Source: Nymphaea colorata (taxonomy: Eukaryota; Streptophyta; Magnoliopsida; Nymphaeales; Nymphaeaceae). From it: a stretch of 64,000 nucleotides of DNA. Of the stretch, positions 10,945 to 22,030 are shown one piece after another. The notes beneath the pieces were generated by a model, which was not told where the DNA came from, searched no databases, and worked only from the letters and a program-made list of their open reading frames with translations. The stretch is from NCBI RefSeq assembly GCF_008831285.2, contig NC_045150.1, forward strand, positions 10,492,001-10,556,000. The letters are read 5' to 3'. The position numbers and the translations under genes were made by a program. The stretch's first letter is position 1. Every line of letters begins with the position of its first letter.

Positions 10945-12404
10945 TAATCATAGCAATAATACTAAAATGCATGTTAACATCTATCTATGCATAGTGTTTT
11001 TCCTGAGTTGGACAATCCCCAACCTCAAAAATCAATATAAAAGAAAAAAAATCCCACCACAAGCTCTCATCCTCATCGTTCATCCATCTACCAATAGAAA
11101 AATCAACTAGCCATACATGCACATTATCTACTCATTGAGATGTAACGAAGGCACACATTCAATGGAAGGTAAAAAAAGAAAAAAAAAACATATCATGCCT
11201 ATTTGAGTTGTTCAAAAAAACAAGACTTGGCTTCACATTGCTCATGCTTCTGGTGCATTCAAGAGTGGCTTTTGGCTCTAAATAAGAAATTTCAAGAGCT
11301 CTCTTACATGGCCATGGGGAGATGATAAAGGAAAAGCAAGAGAAAATGAGATTACATGTCTCAAGATGGTACAGTTCAAGAAGAGATGAGTCCTTTACTT
11401 TAAGAAACAATGAAGCTTCCAAAATGAGAACTCTAACTTGTTGAAGAAGCTTTCCAAGGATATCCCAGGTGCTCCCCTTTCCATTGGTTGAAGATGAAGG
11501 TTGGAAAAGAAGGAGAACCCAAAGGTTGAATATAAAGGAGCGTTGAAAGAGCGAGAGAAGAATAGATGAAGGAAGAGCGATTCCAAGCTCTAGTTAGAGG
11601 GCTCAAGGAGTTCCTCAAAGGTTAGCTTCTACCCAAGGATCAAGATGTGGGGGTTTGTATACAAATAAATAGAGCGAAAATTCAACGTTTGAAAGAGTTT
11701 TAATTTCTCAAGTTTTCTCATGAATTTTCTTTTTTGAATTATTTTTATTTTTATTTTGTTTTATATGTTTTGACTTGTGGAGATTAGCCCTTGGCCATCA
11801 AACACCCTTTGGAGGACATTGACAAGTGCTTGATGGGGCTGTGCACTCTCAACCATAGCACTCGAAAGGCACCGTGCACCCTAGGCCAGAGTGCACGGCA
11901 GGCCCTGCACCCTATGCCAGAGCACTTAGTAGTGCACCATGTGCTCTAGGCAGTGCACCAAGCGCTGCCAAAACATGGCGCAGGGGGGTAAATTGAGGTG
12001 CCCTTTGCCCCTTGCTACCCAGTAGGTCCCAAGCAAAAAAAAAAAAAAAAAGTTTAACGACAAAAATATGTAATTCTTTTAAGAGGTAAAATATTCCTTT
12101 TATAAAGCGGATCTAGCTTCATTTTTTATGATTACAGGTCCCTTTCGATCCAAATCTAATTTCCTTGAATGGGAAGGTCCCAGATCGATGTTGAAGGTTG
12201 GATCATGGATTAGATAGGTGCTTAGCCTTGAAATATGGATTGTACATCCAGATTTGGATTATAAAGCTGAGTCGAATTGAAAAGTGATGGGGAGCAATGA
12301 TGTTGAGAATTGATCCTTGGGCTCGATTCAAACATTTGAGTCTGAATTATTTCTTTTTATATAGATTTTTTTTTTTTATCTAATCTAGACCTGTGTGCAA
12401 TCTC
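10945..12404. other. Intergenic, LTR-like non-coding sequence
   Basis: No gene was recognised. Around 11820-11990 the motif GTGCACC or AGTGCAC recurs many times (for example GGCACCGTGCACCCTAGGCC and CCAGAGTGCACGGCAGGCC). This locally GC-rich repetitive block resembles LTR or leader sequence of plant gypsy elements. Open frames on the minus strand around 11159-11618 show no domain. Confidence 0.35.
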
Positions 12405-13750
12405 ATTTGCATCCATTTGAACTTGTGATTTCAATCAACAAAATCAATCATTGTACATGTAATAACAAGTAAAACGCATTAGGCTAATGATAAGCGATCA
12501 AACGAATGACGTGAATCTCATTTTTTCATACAAACTTTTAGTTTGAACCATTTAAATCATTCGTTATAGATGTAAAAACAAGCGAAACACATTATATTAA
12601 CTGAAATACAGAAAGTAAATAACTTAAATGTCTTTTATGTACATACAAGTTTATGATTTCATTCCACTAAATCATTCAACATGCATGTTTAAGCACATTC
12701 ACGCATTACTTTTGTTATTCAAGTCATTCAATTGATCCCTTATAGTTAACCTAATGTGTTTCACTATTTATTACTTCTATAAAGAATGATTTAAATGATT
12801 GAAATCACCAGTTCATATAGTTAAAAATGGAATCTATGCATTAGTTTCATCCCTAGTACTTAATCGAAAGAATTCGACTTCTCGTTACATCTATAGTACG
12901 CGATATAAACGATTGAAATCAGTTGTTCATATAAACACGAGTGGGATTTAAGCGATTCATTTGATCACACATATTTAATTGAATGTTTTTAACTTGTTAG
13001 TACATCCATTTTGAATGATTTATTTGATCGAAAATCACAAGTTTTTATGAGAATGAATAAGATTCAAGTCGTTAATTTGCTCCTATATTTAACCTAATGT
13101 GTTTCACTTGTTATTACATGTGTAATGAATGATTTAAATGATTGAAATCACAAGTTTATATCGATACAAGTGGGATCTATGCTTTTGTTTGACCCCTTTT
13201 ACTTAATTCAATGAAACAAAAAGTTCTACTTCCTGGACTAACTACAAGCATCAAACTAATGTATACATCAGATTTGTGTCCATATGAATTGGAGATTTCA
13301 ATCATTTAAATCAATACATGTAATAACAAGTGAAACACATTAGATTAACAATAAAAGAGAAAATGAACCACTTGAATTTCGTTCATTTTCATGCAAACTT
13401 GCGATTTAAATCCACTAAATTCAACGTGGATGTAGCAACAAGTTAATCACATTCAAATCATTGGATTAACTACAAGAGATCAAACTGATGCGTAGGTCCC
13501 ATTTGCATCCATTTGAACTTGTGATTTCAATCAATAAAATCAATCATTGTACATGTAATAACAAGTGAAACGCATTAGGCTAATGATAAGCGATCAAAAA
13601 TGACGTGAATCTCATTTTTTCATACAAACTTTTAGTTTGAACCATTTAAAATCATTCGTTATAAGTGTAATAACAAGTGAAACACGTTATATTAACTGAA
13701 ATACAGCAAGTAAATAACTTAAATGTCATTTATGTTCATACAAGCTTTCT
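12405..13750. repeat. Satellite-like array of ~110-bp units in both orientations
   Basis: A diverged unit containing GTAATAACAAGTGAAACACATTA recurs. Forward units lie near 12453, 12567, 13314, 13430, 13551 and 13660, spaced 109-117 bases within each pair. Inverse units lie near 12749 and 13091, for example TAACCTAATGTGTTTCACTTG. The segment 12405-12645 is repeated almost exactly at 13500-13742. The array ends in the N gap, so its true length is unknown. No protein is encoded. Confidence 0.8.
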
Positions 13751-13850
13751 NNNNNNNNNNNNNNNNNNNNNNNNNNNNNNNNNNNNNNNNNNNNNNNNNN
13801 NNNNNNNNNNNNNNNNNNNNNNNNNNNNNNNNNNNNNNNNNNNNNNNNNN
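13751..13850. other. Assembly gap (100 N)
   Basis: A fixed-length run of 100 N directly at the edge of the repeat array. Real size and content are unknown. Confidence 0.99.
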
Positions 13851-14618
13851 TCATTTGCCTAAATTTTAATTCTTTTGAGATTCTCATCCATGACACAAGT
13901 TTATAGACTGCTTCTCTAACTTGTGCTTGAGAATATGATAAGCACATTTAAAGAAAGTCCTATATTTTTAATTAAAATCAATCTTTAAGTGTATAATTGT
14001 ATGATGTGTGATTTCATATGATAGACTTTGAGAGATTATGAGAGAGGTGAGCGTGAATGTTTCAAATGAATGAACTTTGAGAGATTATGAGAGAGTGAAG
14101 AATCTGTCTCATATAGTTTCGTTTTGTATTTCGCACGTTCACACTCACTCAAAGTCAATAGCACCACATGCATCTTCTCAAGAAATTAAGCGATTCAAAT
14201 TTGAGTTGCAAAAAATGGTAACCATGTCATATTGCAACAAGAATTTGTGAACTTCACTTAACTTTCAAAGAAAACACAAGCAGTGCATTAATAATCTTGG
14301 CCAAAATATATTTAGAAAACAACACGTTTTGTAATAATTTGGAACCTATGTTTCGTCACAAGAATGAACTCTACCTAACTAAAACCCAAGTTTCTAATAT
14401 TTTATACCAAATCACACGATTTGGCAAAAGAAAATTCTTCTTGCTAAGGTTACTTAGCCACTTTCCCAAAAAATGATCATAAGATGTTCACAATTTCAAT
14501 CCAAAACTCATCTTCAGTTCACAACAAAAAGTTAATTTCAATCTTCAAAATCCCCAATTAAAACTATTTTCAAGAATCATGGATTTCAAAACAAATGGCA
14601 CAACAAAGGTTTTCAAAT
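13851..14618. other. Intergenic, nothing recognised
   Basis: AT-rich sequence. A short phrase, TTGAGAGATTATGAGAGAG, is duplicated near 14029 and 14079. Otherwise no gene or terminal repeat was recognised. Confidence 0.4.
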
Positions 14619-14940
14619 CAACTTGAAAACCCTCCAATCTTCAAATAACATAAAAAAAAAATCATTTTCCAAGGAATCTATTTTTGAATACAAGTTCAAG
14701 TCACTTATTCAAGATGAACTTTGATTCTTGAATCCAAAAACCTCAATGCACAAGCATATAGGATTTGCATCAATAACTTGTACATGGTCTGAATAATCCT
14801 TAGTCCTTGGTCCAATTACCCCTGTGAAAAGCGGCAGGAATGGTTTGACCTCATACCGACGGGCAGATCCCTTTCTCATGAGTTTTTTTTTCAAAATTAA
14901 TTAAAAAAATTGCTGATTGGTGCATTCAACGCCCTCGAGG
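14619..14940 (+). repeat. LTR-like fragment, copy 1
   Basis: Matches 33667-33975 in the same orientation. Shared words include CAAGTTCAAGTCACTTATTC, CAATGCACAAGCATATAGGA and ACCGACGGGC.GATCCC. It lies about 1 kb upstream of the gypsy coding region, so it may be the end of that element's left LTR. No primer binding site was identified to prove this. Confidence 0.5.
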
Positions 14941-15952
14941 ACAGGGTAGGGCCTGTCATCGTCTGTCTAAAGATTTATTGGATCATATACAAGTTGTGTG
15001 GGATATCAATTGCACAGAACTTTCATGCATACCGGCATCATGTAGTAAACATTGAGGAGATTCCATGAACCTCCTTTTACTTCAATTTGTCATACCATCC
15101 TCAATTTAGGAGTTGTATGAAGCCCATGTATGCTCTCAAATCTTTAAATCTATCTTGTAGGAATTTATGCAACAGCGCCATATATTTGCATCTTCTCATG
15201 AGTTTTTTTTTAAAAAAAACAAATCCTTACCTACATCATATCTCAGTCACTTAGTTTTTGGGCTATTTCTAGGACAGTAGTCTAAGATATAGCCTTATAA
15301 CTGGACCACCCAATTGGACTAAAAAGTCCCCTGATTAGTACCAAAGTGGATAATAGTCTCGATATATCGATGGGTAAACAAGGAGATTGGAGAGCCCAAA
15401 TCTAGAGAACCCTTGGAGGAGTCTATGCTAGTACCATATATTTGGTATATAGGTATACATTGAACTTGGGATAAATCAGGAACAATTTACCCATTTATTC
15501 TCCATAGGTTCCAAAATCAATTTTCAAAACAATGCATATAGGCAAAAGTCCTAGGGAATGCATTATCAAATTTTCATTAATTGCTTGTTTGAATGCATGA
15601 GATGTGATGTTTTACAATGCCTCCAAACCCATGTCCAATGCCAAAACTCTTCTCAAGTTTCTATTGGGCCAATTTATGTCAACATCTAATACTTTCTTTT
15701 GTCCAGATAAACTCATAAAGCTTTTTCCCATATGACCACATCTTATTCGGGTCATGTCAAGGGCGATCTGGATTTTGCATCATCCCAAATGGAGACTACC
15801 TACCTCAGTAGTATCATTAATTGTACCCAACTTTCCGATGTATGTTGTCGGGCCACTTAGAAGATTGTGGTCTCGAAGAAGCAGCCAGTTTTGCCATGCA
15901 ACCTGTTAACAACAGTCTAATTCATGTGATTGTTGAAAGATAGAACGCAAGA
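14941..15952 (+). other. Probable gypsy leader, no domain recognised
   Basis: Non-coding sequence between the LTR-like fragment and the first recognisable gypsy-associated frame. No primer binding site, open frame or terminal repeat was recognised. Confidence 0.3.
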
Positions 15953-16688
15953 ACCAGCACATTCTGGTTCACATGGAGTGAAATGACAATAACTCTAGAT
16001 GGGTTTTCTAGCATTATGGGTTTGCCAGAGCCAAAAGGTGATCCAAGAGGACCAATTGAAGATCAGTTCCTTATGAACTAAGGTCAAGTCAATACTCTAG
16101 AAGTAGTCTGTAAACTCACAGGAAAACGAAGCTGGCCCTTTCTAGAGAAAGATGGACATCAATACCTCCAACTACATGAACTTTGTGAAGCATATTTCCA
16201 ATATGTCAACCCTACTTTACTGTCTAGAAGTGTTGCAGACAAGTACAAAAACTCCAAGGTGACTTGTACCGCGGATCTCATCTTCTTCAACAATGAAAAA
16301 CACATAATGTATTTTCGCACAGCTTGCCTCTTCAAAAAATGGGGGCATGTCAAAGTCTATCACACAACTATAGCAATGGCAGCCTTAGAATTCCTTTACC
16401 GAGAATTGACCAAATTTTCAGTTGGGGATACGGATTTCATAGAAGGATGTGTTCTTCGCACTACAAGCATGGTTCTACAAACACATGGGGCCACAATCAT
16501 GCCATTTTAAAAACAGAGACGGTCAATTATCCAGTATGAGGTACTATCATAGGAAGATAGAGGAAGTGGATGACTCCACCATCATTTGGAACTTCTTTGA
16601 TCGATACACCTACAACCCAGTAAGAGGACCATGTGTTTGTAGAATGAAGTCCACCATCTATCCTTTTGTCCTAGATCATCATGTCTAG
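15953..16688 (+). pseudogene. Gypsy-associated N-terminal domain (plant mobile domain-like)
   Basis: The frame begins TSTFWFTWSEMTITLDGFSS and continues IMGLPEP, which resembles the opening of the plant mobile domain (W-x-E-M-T-[IV]-T-L-x-D-x-x-x-[IL]-x-G-L-P) found in some retroelement proteins. A TAA stop at 16079-16081 interrupts it; the same frame then continues to 16510, and homologous-looking sequence goes on in another frame to 16688 (YYHRKIEEVDDSTIIWNFFD). Position upstream of gag suggests the leading part of a polyprotein. The domain assignment comes from motif memory and is tentative. Confidence 0.45.
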
Positions 16689-17228
16689 TTCATTATGGTT
16701 AAGCAAGCCAAGTTTTGTCAAGTTGTGTTGAACGTTATCAAGTCTTATCAATCTCATTATCCTTTCAATTTGCAATCAAAATTTGCTATTTTGTCATTTA
16801 TATAAATTATCTCTCATCAATTCAAATCCTAACATTTTTAATTTTTCTTCTTACAAAGTGAACATCTGTTTTATAGTCAAGACTAGAGGCCAATAAAGAC
16901 AGAGGATGGAAATGGAACCAGAATAAGCTTTCATGGGAGACAAGAAACAAGAATCCTCTTCAGAAACACTTCTCAAGACAAAAGCAAATGATCTGAAATA
17001 TGAATAATATAAGAAATTCCAGAGATACATTATCTTGTTTAATGAAGAGCAAGCCCAGGCAGAGAAAGCCAAGAAGAAAGGGAAGAAAACGAAGAAATCT
17101 TCATGGAACAGTTTTGATTCTTCTAAAGATGCTACCATAGAATCCAGTAGTAAGGAAGAACGAAAGACTCCCTAGAAAAAGAAGAAAGGGGAATCCTAGA
17201 AAGAAAAATTTAGGAAGTTGAAAAGAAG

Positions 17229-17834
17229 TTGAACAAAGTTCAACTTAAAGGCAAGAACAAAAGGAATTTCACGTGCAAAGATTTCTATGAAAGTTTTGAA
17301 AACGATAAGCACATAACAAATTTATCAAATTTGATGGCCATGGAGACCCAAAGGCACATTTGGCCATCTTCTTTGCGGAATGCTATAAATTTCCGTACAA
17401 TCATAAAGCTCTCTTGCAATGCTTCCAAAGGGGCTTGGAATGAATTGCAGCAGTGGTACCAGGAGCACATCAATCCAATTGAATTGAAAAATTTTGTCAA
17501 ACTAATCAACCTTTTCATCAACAATTTGACACAACCACTGGGGAGCCTCATTTCTAATGCTCCAATCAAATCTTTCATTGATCTTACTAAAACAGCAGAA
17601 TGCAACGAAGTAGGGATTGAAAATGGAGCTTTTGATGTTGTCATCCCAATAAAGGTTAGAGAAGATACAAAGAAGAACAACAAGAGTCAAAATGCTCCAA
17701 CCAACATTATATCCAATGCCGCCACCATCAAAAAAAGACAATCAAAAAAAGAAAGGGCATACTATTCTGAGAATAATGGAGTAGCGGGCAAAGTAGCAGT
17801 AGCAGTGGCCCTAAGAACAAACATCCTGGATTGA
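17229..17834 (+). pseudogene. Ty3/gypsy gag capsid-like region
   Basis: The typical gypsy gag opening lies in a different frame from the long open frame: KFDGHGDPKAHLAIFF is read from about 17327, followed by ECYKFPYNHKALLQCF, then a TGA near 17450. The long frame is the correct one after that point (KGAWNELQQWYQEHINPIELKNF in pieces), matching the family pattern of G-A-x-x-W-Y followed by the I-x-x-x-x-x-F block. One frameshift near 17430 therefore separates the halves. The C-terminal part is Lys/Asn-rich. Gag would build the virus-like particle; this copy cannot. Confidence 0.75.
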
Positions 17835-18250
17835 GACACGACAAAAAATTCACCCTATTAGAACATAGTTACGAAGAAGTCATGCACATGCTGATTGAAA
17901 GAGGCACTCTGTTCCTCCCAAAAGTTTCCAACCCTCGACCAATGATAGGAAAAAACAAAGAACAGTTCTACAAATTACATCGTGCTCTAGGACACAATAC
18001 AAAAGATTGTCTTGTGCTCAAAAATATTGTGCAACATGCAGACAACATAGAAATCATCAAGGAGTTTAGTGAACAACTGGATATCCTTAAAAACTCTTTC
18101 CTAAACATGAGAAAGGACCAGTTGCAATGGTCAGGTTTTCAACATATCATCAAGTCATGGTGGCAAATGAAAGGGATTAAGCATCCCTGGATTTCTTTGA
18201 GTTACTTTTCAATCATTCCAAATGATCTTTCAATCCACAAACTAGACTAG
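17831..18250 (+). pseudogene. Ty3/gypsy gag C-terminal part
   Basis: Contains KLHRALGHNTKDC, which corresponds to the zinc-binding C-x-x-H-x-x-x-G-H-x-x-x-x-C region of plant gypsy gag (usually C-x-x-H at the start), with the first Cys replaced by Tyr. It overlaps the preceding frame by a few bases in a shifted register. Homology is lost after about 18120. Confidence 0.65.
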
Positions 18251-18271
18251 CAAATATGGGATCTTGAACCC

Positions 18272-18991
18272 TTGGAAGCCATTTTCAAGAAGGAAGGAAT
18301 TAACCATAACTGGAGAAATGAATGGGCTTTTGGACTATATAGAAATGGTCTGACAACATTTTCTAATAAAGATCTACCAAATGAAGGTGCATTGCATAAT
18401 GATGCCTTGCACATAGTGGTAGAAACAAGGGGCACCAAAGTCTCTGATGTCATAATCGAGGGAAGAGCAAGCCTCAACATTTGTCCACAATAGACTACAT
18501 TAGGCATAAAGCATGCCGACTATACCCCATCATCAGTTTTTATTCATGGATATGATGGAATAGGACAACCATGCATATGAAGTATATGTCTGGATATGAA
18601 TATCTCTGAGATGTATAATCAGGTTTTATTTGATGTGGTGGATATAAAACTCTCATTCAATTTGTTGCTTGGTAGACCATGGATCCATATTACCAATGCG
18701 GTTCCTTATACTCTACATCAGTGCATCAAGTGGACTCACAACATGAATACTATAATAACTTATGTAGAGGACAGGAAAAATCATCTTGTGCATCCACTGA
18801 TTCTAGTACCAATATATACAATTAAGGTACTTAGTGTTCGAATATGCAAAGTAGAAAAAATATCCCAAGGTGTTAGCAAATTGGCTATTCAGAAGACAAA
18901 AAAACAAATGTGGGTGAAAAAAGCTACCATGCTTGAAACAAGTTATAGAAGTCATTCATTATTCAAAAATTTCAGCCAGAATGAGAAATGA
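18272..18991 (+). pseudogene. Ty3/gypsy retropepsin-like protease
   Basis: The first frame ends with HNDALHIVVETRGTKVSDVI and IEGRASLNICPQ before a stop at 18491. The family has a D-[NG]-G-[SA] active site before L-N-I-C-P; here the Asp-containing motif has become E-G-R-A, so the catalytic Asp is lost. The second frame (18596-18991) carries SFNLLLGRPWIH and VPYTLHQCIK, the conserved end of the domain. Retropepsin cleaves the polyprotein; this copy is clearly dead. Confidence 0.75.
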
Positions 18992-19374
18992 TTGGATTTA
19001 CTCATATGCTATGACTATCAGCCATTCACTGGCCTTGGCAAACATGAAAATGAAATCTTGGAGTTGATTACCTTGACAAGACAATGAGGCACTCAAGCCC
19101 TAGGATGTCAAAGTTATGAAAAAGTGGCTGTCGAAGAAGGATTCAAGCATGTATCTTTCGTCAAGAGCAATAGGCCTGTTCACCATCAATCTGAATCAAC
19201 AAATCTACTATCATTTTGTCATCTAGTCATTATTTTGTCATTTTGTTGTCATTGTACTCTAATAGACCATGTGTCTTTATTCTGTAATACCTTCAAATAT
19301 GCAATGACATATGCAAGTTACTTCCATATAAAATGTCTCACATTCAATCTAACCTCTTTATAATCTTTAGGATG

Positions 19375-19640
19375 GCACCTGAGGATCAAATGTCACTTCA
19401 AGGATGTAAATCCAAGACTCACCGAGGTAGAATGCCTAGAGTTCATCCAAATAAAAGGACAATATCAACCGTTACCATTGATTAATGACCCGATTGAGGA
19501 AATTGACATTGGCATAGAAGAAAAAACCAAAAATTTTGCAAATTGGAACAAGTCTTTCAGCAAAAGAAAGATAAAAGTTGATAAACTTCCTCAAAAATCA
19601 TCAAGAAGCCTTCGCATGGACTTATAAAGACATGTCGGCA
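19375..19640 (+). pseudogene. Ty3/gypsy linker and first residues of reverse transcriptase
   Basis: One frame reads NPRLTEVECLEFIQIKGQ and EEIDIGIEEKTKNF; after a shift near 19560 another reads LINFLKNHQEAFAWTYKDM. The last phrase corresponds to the conserved L-x-x-[FY]-x-x-x-F-A-W-[ST]-Y-x-x-M-P-G start of plant gypsy reverse transcriptase. Homology stops at the codon after Met, exactly where minus-strand aspartic protease sequence begins (19637-19642, GGCACC). Confidence 0.75.
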
Positions 19641-19642
19641 CC

Positions 19643-20218
19643 ATCGTCAAACAGGTCTCTCGGTGGCAAGTATGCCTTCTATGAAGGACTTGTCTCCATA
19701 GGAATATCTGAATCCACAAAGTTGGTTGATAGTGAAACCATCGTGGGGCACTTCATGGAAGAGCTGGTGGATCAGCTTTGGCTCTTGTAGGTAGACGACT
19801 GAAATGGATCAAACATTGATGTTTGGCTGGAGCAGGAGTCACAGGGGTGGCATGTCGTCCATATGAGGTCGCTACCAGTGTCGAGGGTGGCCCAGTAGAG
19901 GCGGGATGGTGTACCAAGTGAGAGTTTCATGAGATACTCGCCGGAGCCAGGCATCACAGGGCTAGAGACCATGCTGGTGGTTTTGGCAAATAGTGAAGCG
20001 ATGTGGCGGCAGTGCAACATGGAGCGCAAAGTGAACTGTTTGGCTCGTTGGGCTAGAGTGAATGAAAGGTCATAGAGAGGAGAGAGTGATGAGTCTCCAT
20101 GAATGAGGTCTATGGAGAAGCCAAGAGGTTTGGAAGCAAATATGCTGGTAGGGCTAGGCAGCACTGCAAGTAGGAGCAGCTGGAGGAGAAGGCGGGATGC
20201 TGAGGAGAAGGCAGCCAT
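19643..20218 (-). pseudogene. CDR1/nepenthesin-like aspartic protease copy 1, 5' part
   Basis: Secreted pepsin-family (A1B) protease. The preferred start is the Met at 20218 (MAAFSSAS), because copy 2 starts at the equivalent codon; another Met lies nine bases upstream. It has a hydrophobic signal peptide (RLLLQLLLLAVL), then GFSIDLIHGDSSLSPLYD, GSGEYLMKLSLGTPS and an intact first active site, LDTGSDLIWTTC. Defects: TGA at the codon after KSQS near 19772, a one-base deletion a few codons later, and truncation at 19642 against gypsy sequence. The second active Asp and C-terminus are absent. A functional copy would act in apoplast or vacuole; CDR1 relatives act in defence signalling. Confidence 0.85.
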
Positions 20219-20257
20219 GGTGAGCACTAAAAGGTTGTCGTATTAAGGAGAAATGCA

Positions 20258-20265
20258 TATTTATA
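20258..20265 (-). promoter_or_regulatory. Putative TATA box of protease copy 1
   Basis: TATAAATA on the minus strand, 39 bases upstream of the start codon at 20218. The element and spacing are conserved in copy 2. The close spacing implies a very short 5' leader if it is used. Confidence 0.5.
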
Positions 20266-21010
20266 ATGGAAGTTATAGTTAAGGTCACTGCTGATTAAGG
20301 TGGGGACGTGGATTTAGAAATTGTGGATAAAATAAACATGTGATCAAACTAAGTAGCATATTCGTTGGTGTAATCAGTAACTATCACAATGGAGAAAAGT
20401 TGGTAGCATGTTACACATAAGCAAAGCTCGTAGTGGTTGGTTGGACTTCCACAATTTCTTTTTCTGTCTTTTCATTGGACTCAGTCAAATCAAGATCTGA
20501 ATATTAGTCTTGAAAACTTTGGATCACAAATATTGGAAGACTTTCCTTCACAAATATTTGAAGGACAGACACATTAATGTATTATCAATGGTGACGGCAA
20601 TAACCGGTGAATACGTTGCAAGAAGAGATTGTTTGAAGTTTTTGTCATTTGTGTTGCCCTTGTAAGGCACGGTAGTCCCTGCTCCAAAACTCGTCCATTG
20701 ACCAGCTTAAACCATCAAGCTTGAAGTGAACATCTCTGTCCCATTCTCTCTCTACACATATACATAGATGTCTTTCTACCCTTACATATTATGGGCTTTC
20801 ACCCGCTGATATTTCATCTGATTATTCAAAGTTACTCTGATCACTCATGAGGGCCGATACATTCACTATAATGAATGAATGAGAGAAAAATAAAAAGAAA
20901 AATGTGACGAGTATTTTTCTTATATATGATTAGTTTATATCTTTTTTTTACTTATTTATTTCTCAACCATCATCCATCACGATTGAATAAATGATCTTTA
21001 TAAGTAAGAA

Positions 21011-21064
21011 TACACACACACACACACACACACACATACACACATATATATATATATATATATA
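21011..21064. repeat. (AC)n(TA)n microsatellite
   Basis: A CA run followed by alternating TA, inside the duplicated protease promoter region. Confidence 0.9.
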
Positions 21065-21929
21065 CTGGATGTTGACTGGTCATCAAAATTAAAAATCTGT
21101 CATTGAAAAGTGTCGACTATTTATCTTGCAGCAATAGTTCACGATGCTTTGGCCATTATTTATCAAACTTACAAGTTTCTCGCTTTGCTCATCTGATAAC
21201 ATTATCTTACATATTTGAATTACATATATAAAAGAACGTTTAAGAGTATCAGTAGCTTTTTTCCATGGTAGCAGTGATTGGCAGGCATTACCTGGCCACT
21301 AATAATATTTTATATTAACAAACTCATGCATTGAGTGATTTTTTTTCCACTCTCAAGAACGTAAAACATTCCATGTTTGGTTTGAGGTTGAACTTGCTTT
21401 CACATGCATGGCCATAAATATTATTAACCGACAAATTTTGGGTGGTGGCGAGCCCTCCGCTAGGCTAAAAGAATGAAAACTCAGCCGGATAAATCTTGAC
21501 ATCAGAGCATAATCTTGGACTCTTTCTCTTTATATGTTTGAACTCTTTGTCCTTGAAAAGAGCAGTCAACCTTTTGGTTGTTGTTAGCTGATAGCCATTC
21601 TCTCAGGCCAGGTTACCTATAATAGCTTGTAGACATCTAAAATGGTCTATTGGTTCCACTGAAAGAGGATGTGAGCTCCTTCATACTTATCTTTTTGTTT
21701 TCTGTCGACAAATTGCATGGTACTTGCTATTTTATTATTTTACTTGATGCAGGAAACTGTGTGAATATGGAATTACATCAAGAGCTATTTGACATGTACA
21801 GTAGATGCAGGTCTGCTTACCAAAATAATGCCCTCTTTGTCTCCTTTTTAGCACATTAAAATGCACTTCATCGCTGTTGATGAATAAGCACCATGTGGAA
21901 GAAATCAGCTATTTAGTGACGCTCATTGG

Positions 21930-21995
<66 letters not shown>

Positions 21996-22030
21996 GGGGG
22001 AGAAAGAGAGAGAGGGAGAGGAAGAGAGAG
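21930..22030. repeat. (TA)n(GA)n compound microsatellite
   Basis: Alternating TA with one AATA interruption, then GA repeats degrading into purine-rich sequence. Confidence 0.9.

Larger units (their letters stand above)
15953..19640 (+). mobile_element. Decayed Ty3/gypsy retrotransposon, 5' part
   Basis: Recognisable pieces occur in the expected order: an N-terminal mobile-domain-like frame (15953-16688), a lysine-rich linker (about 17040-17200), capsid-like gag (17229-17834), a gag tail (17831-18250), protease (18272-18991), and the linker plus first residues of reverse transcriptase (19375-19640). Every piece contains stops or frameshifts. The reverse transcriptase is cut after FAWTYKDM, where sequence passes directly into aspartic protease copy 1. 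RT core, RNaseH, integrase and right LTR are missing. Confidence 0.8.
19643..21240 (-). repeat. Segmental duplication, unit 1 (protease 5' end and promoter)
   Basis: Collinear with 25950-27640. Besides coding sequence it shares TATTAAGGAGAAATG leader sequence, a TGGACTTCCACAATTT phrase, GACTGGTC...AAAATTAAAAA...CTGTCATT (about 21070-21110) and ATCTGATAACATTATCT (about 21190). Each copy contains its own AC/TA microsatellite at 21011-21064 or 27434-27459. Confidence 0.8.

Noticed and set aside
13677-13947. Open frames across the first N gap
   Set aside because: They exist only because N codons are not stops.
17285-17741. Minus-strand frames opposite gypsy gag
   Set aside because: Shadows of gag, which has clear family motifs on the plus strand.
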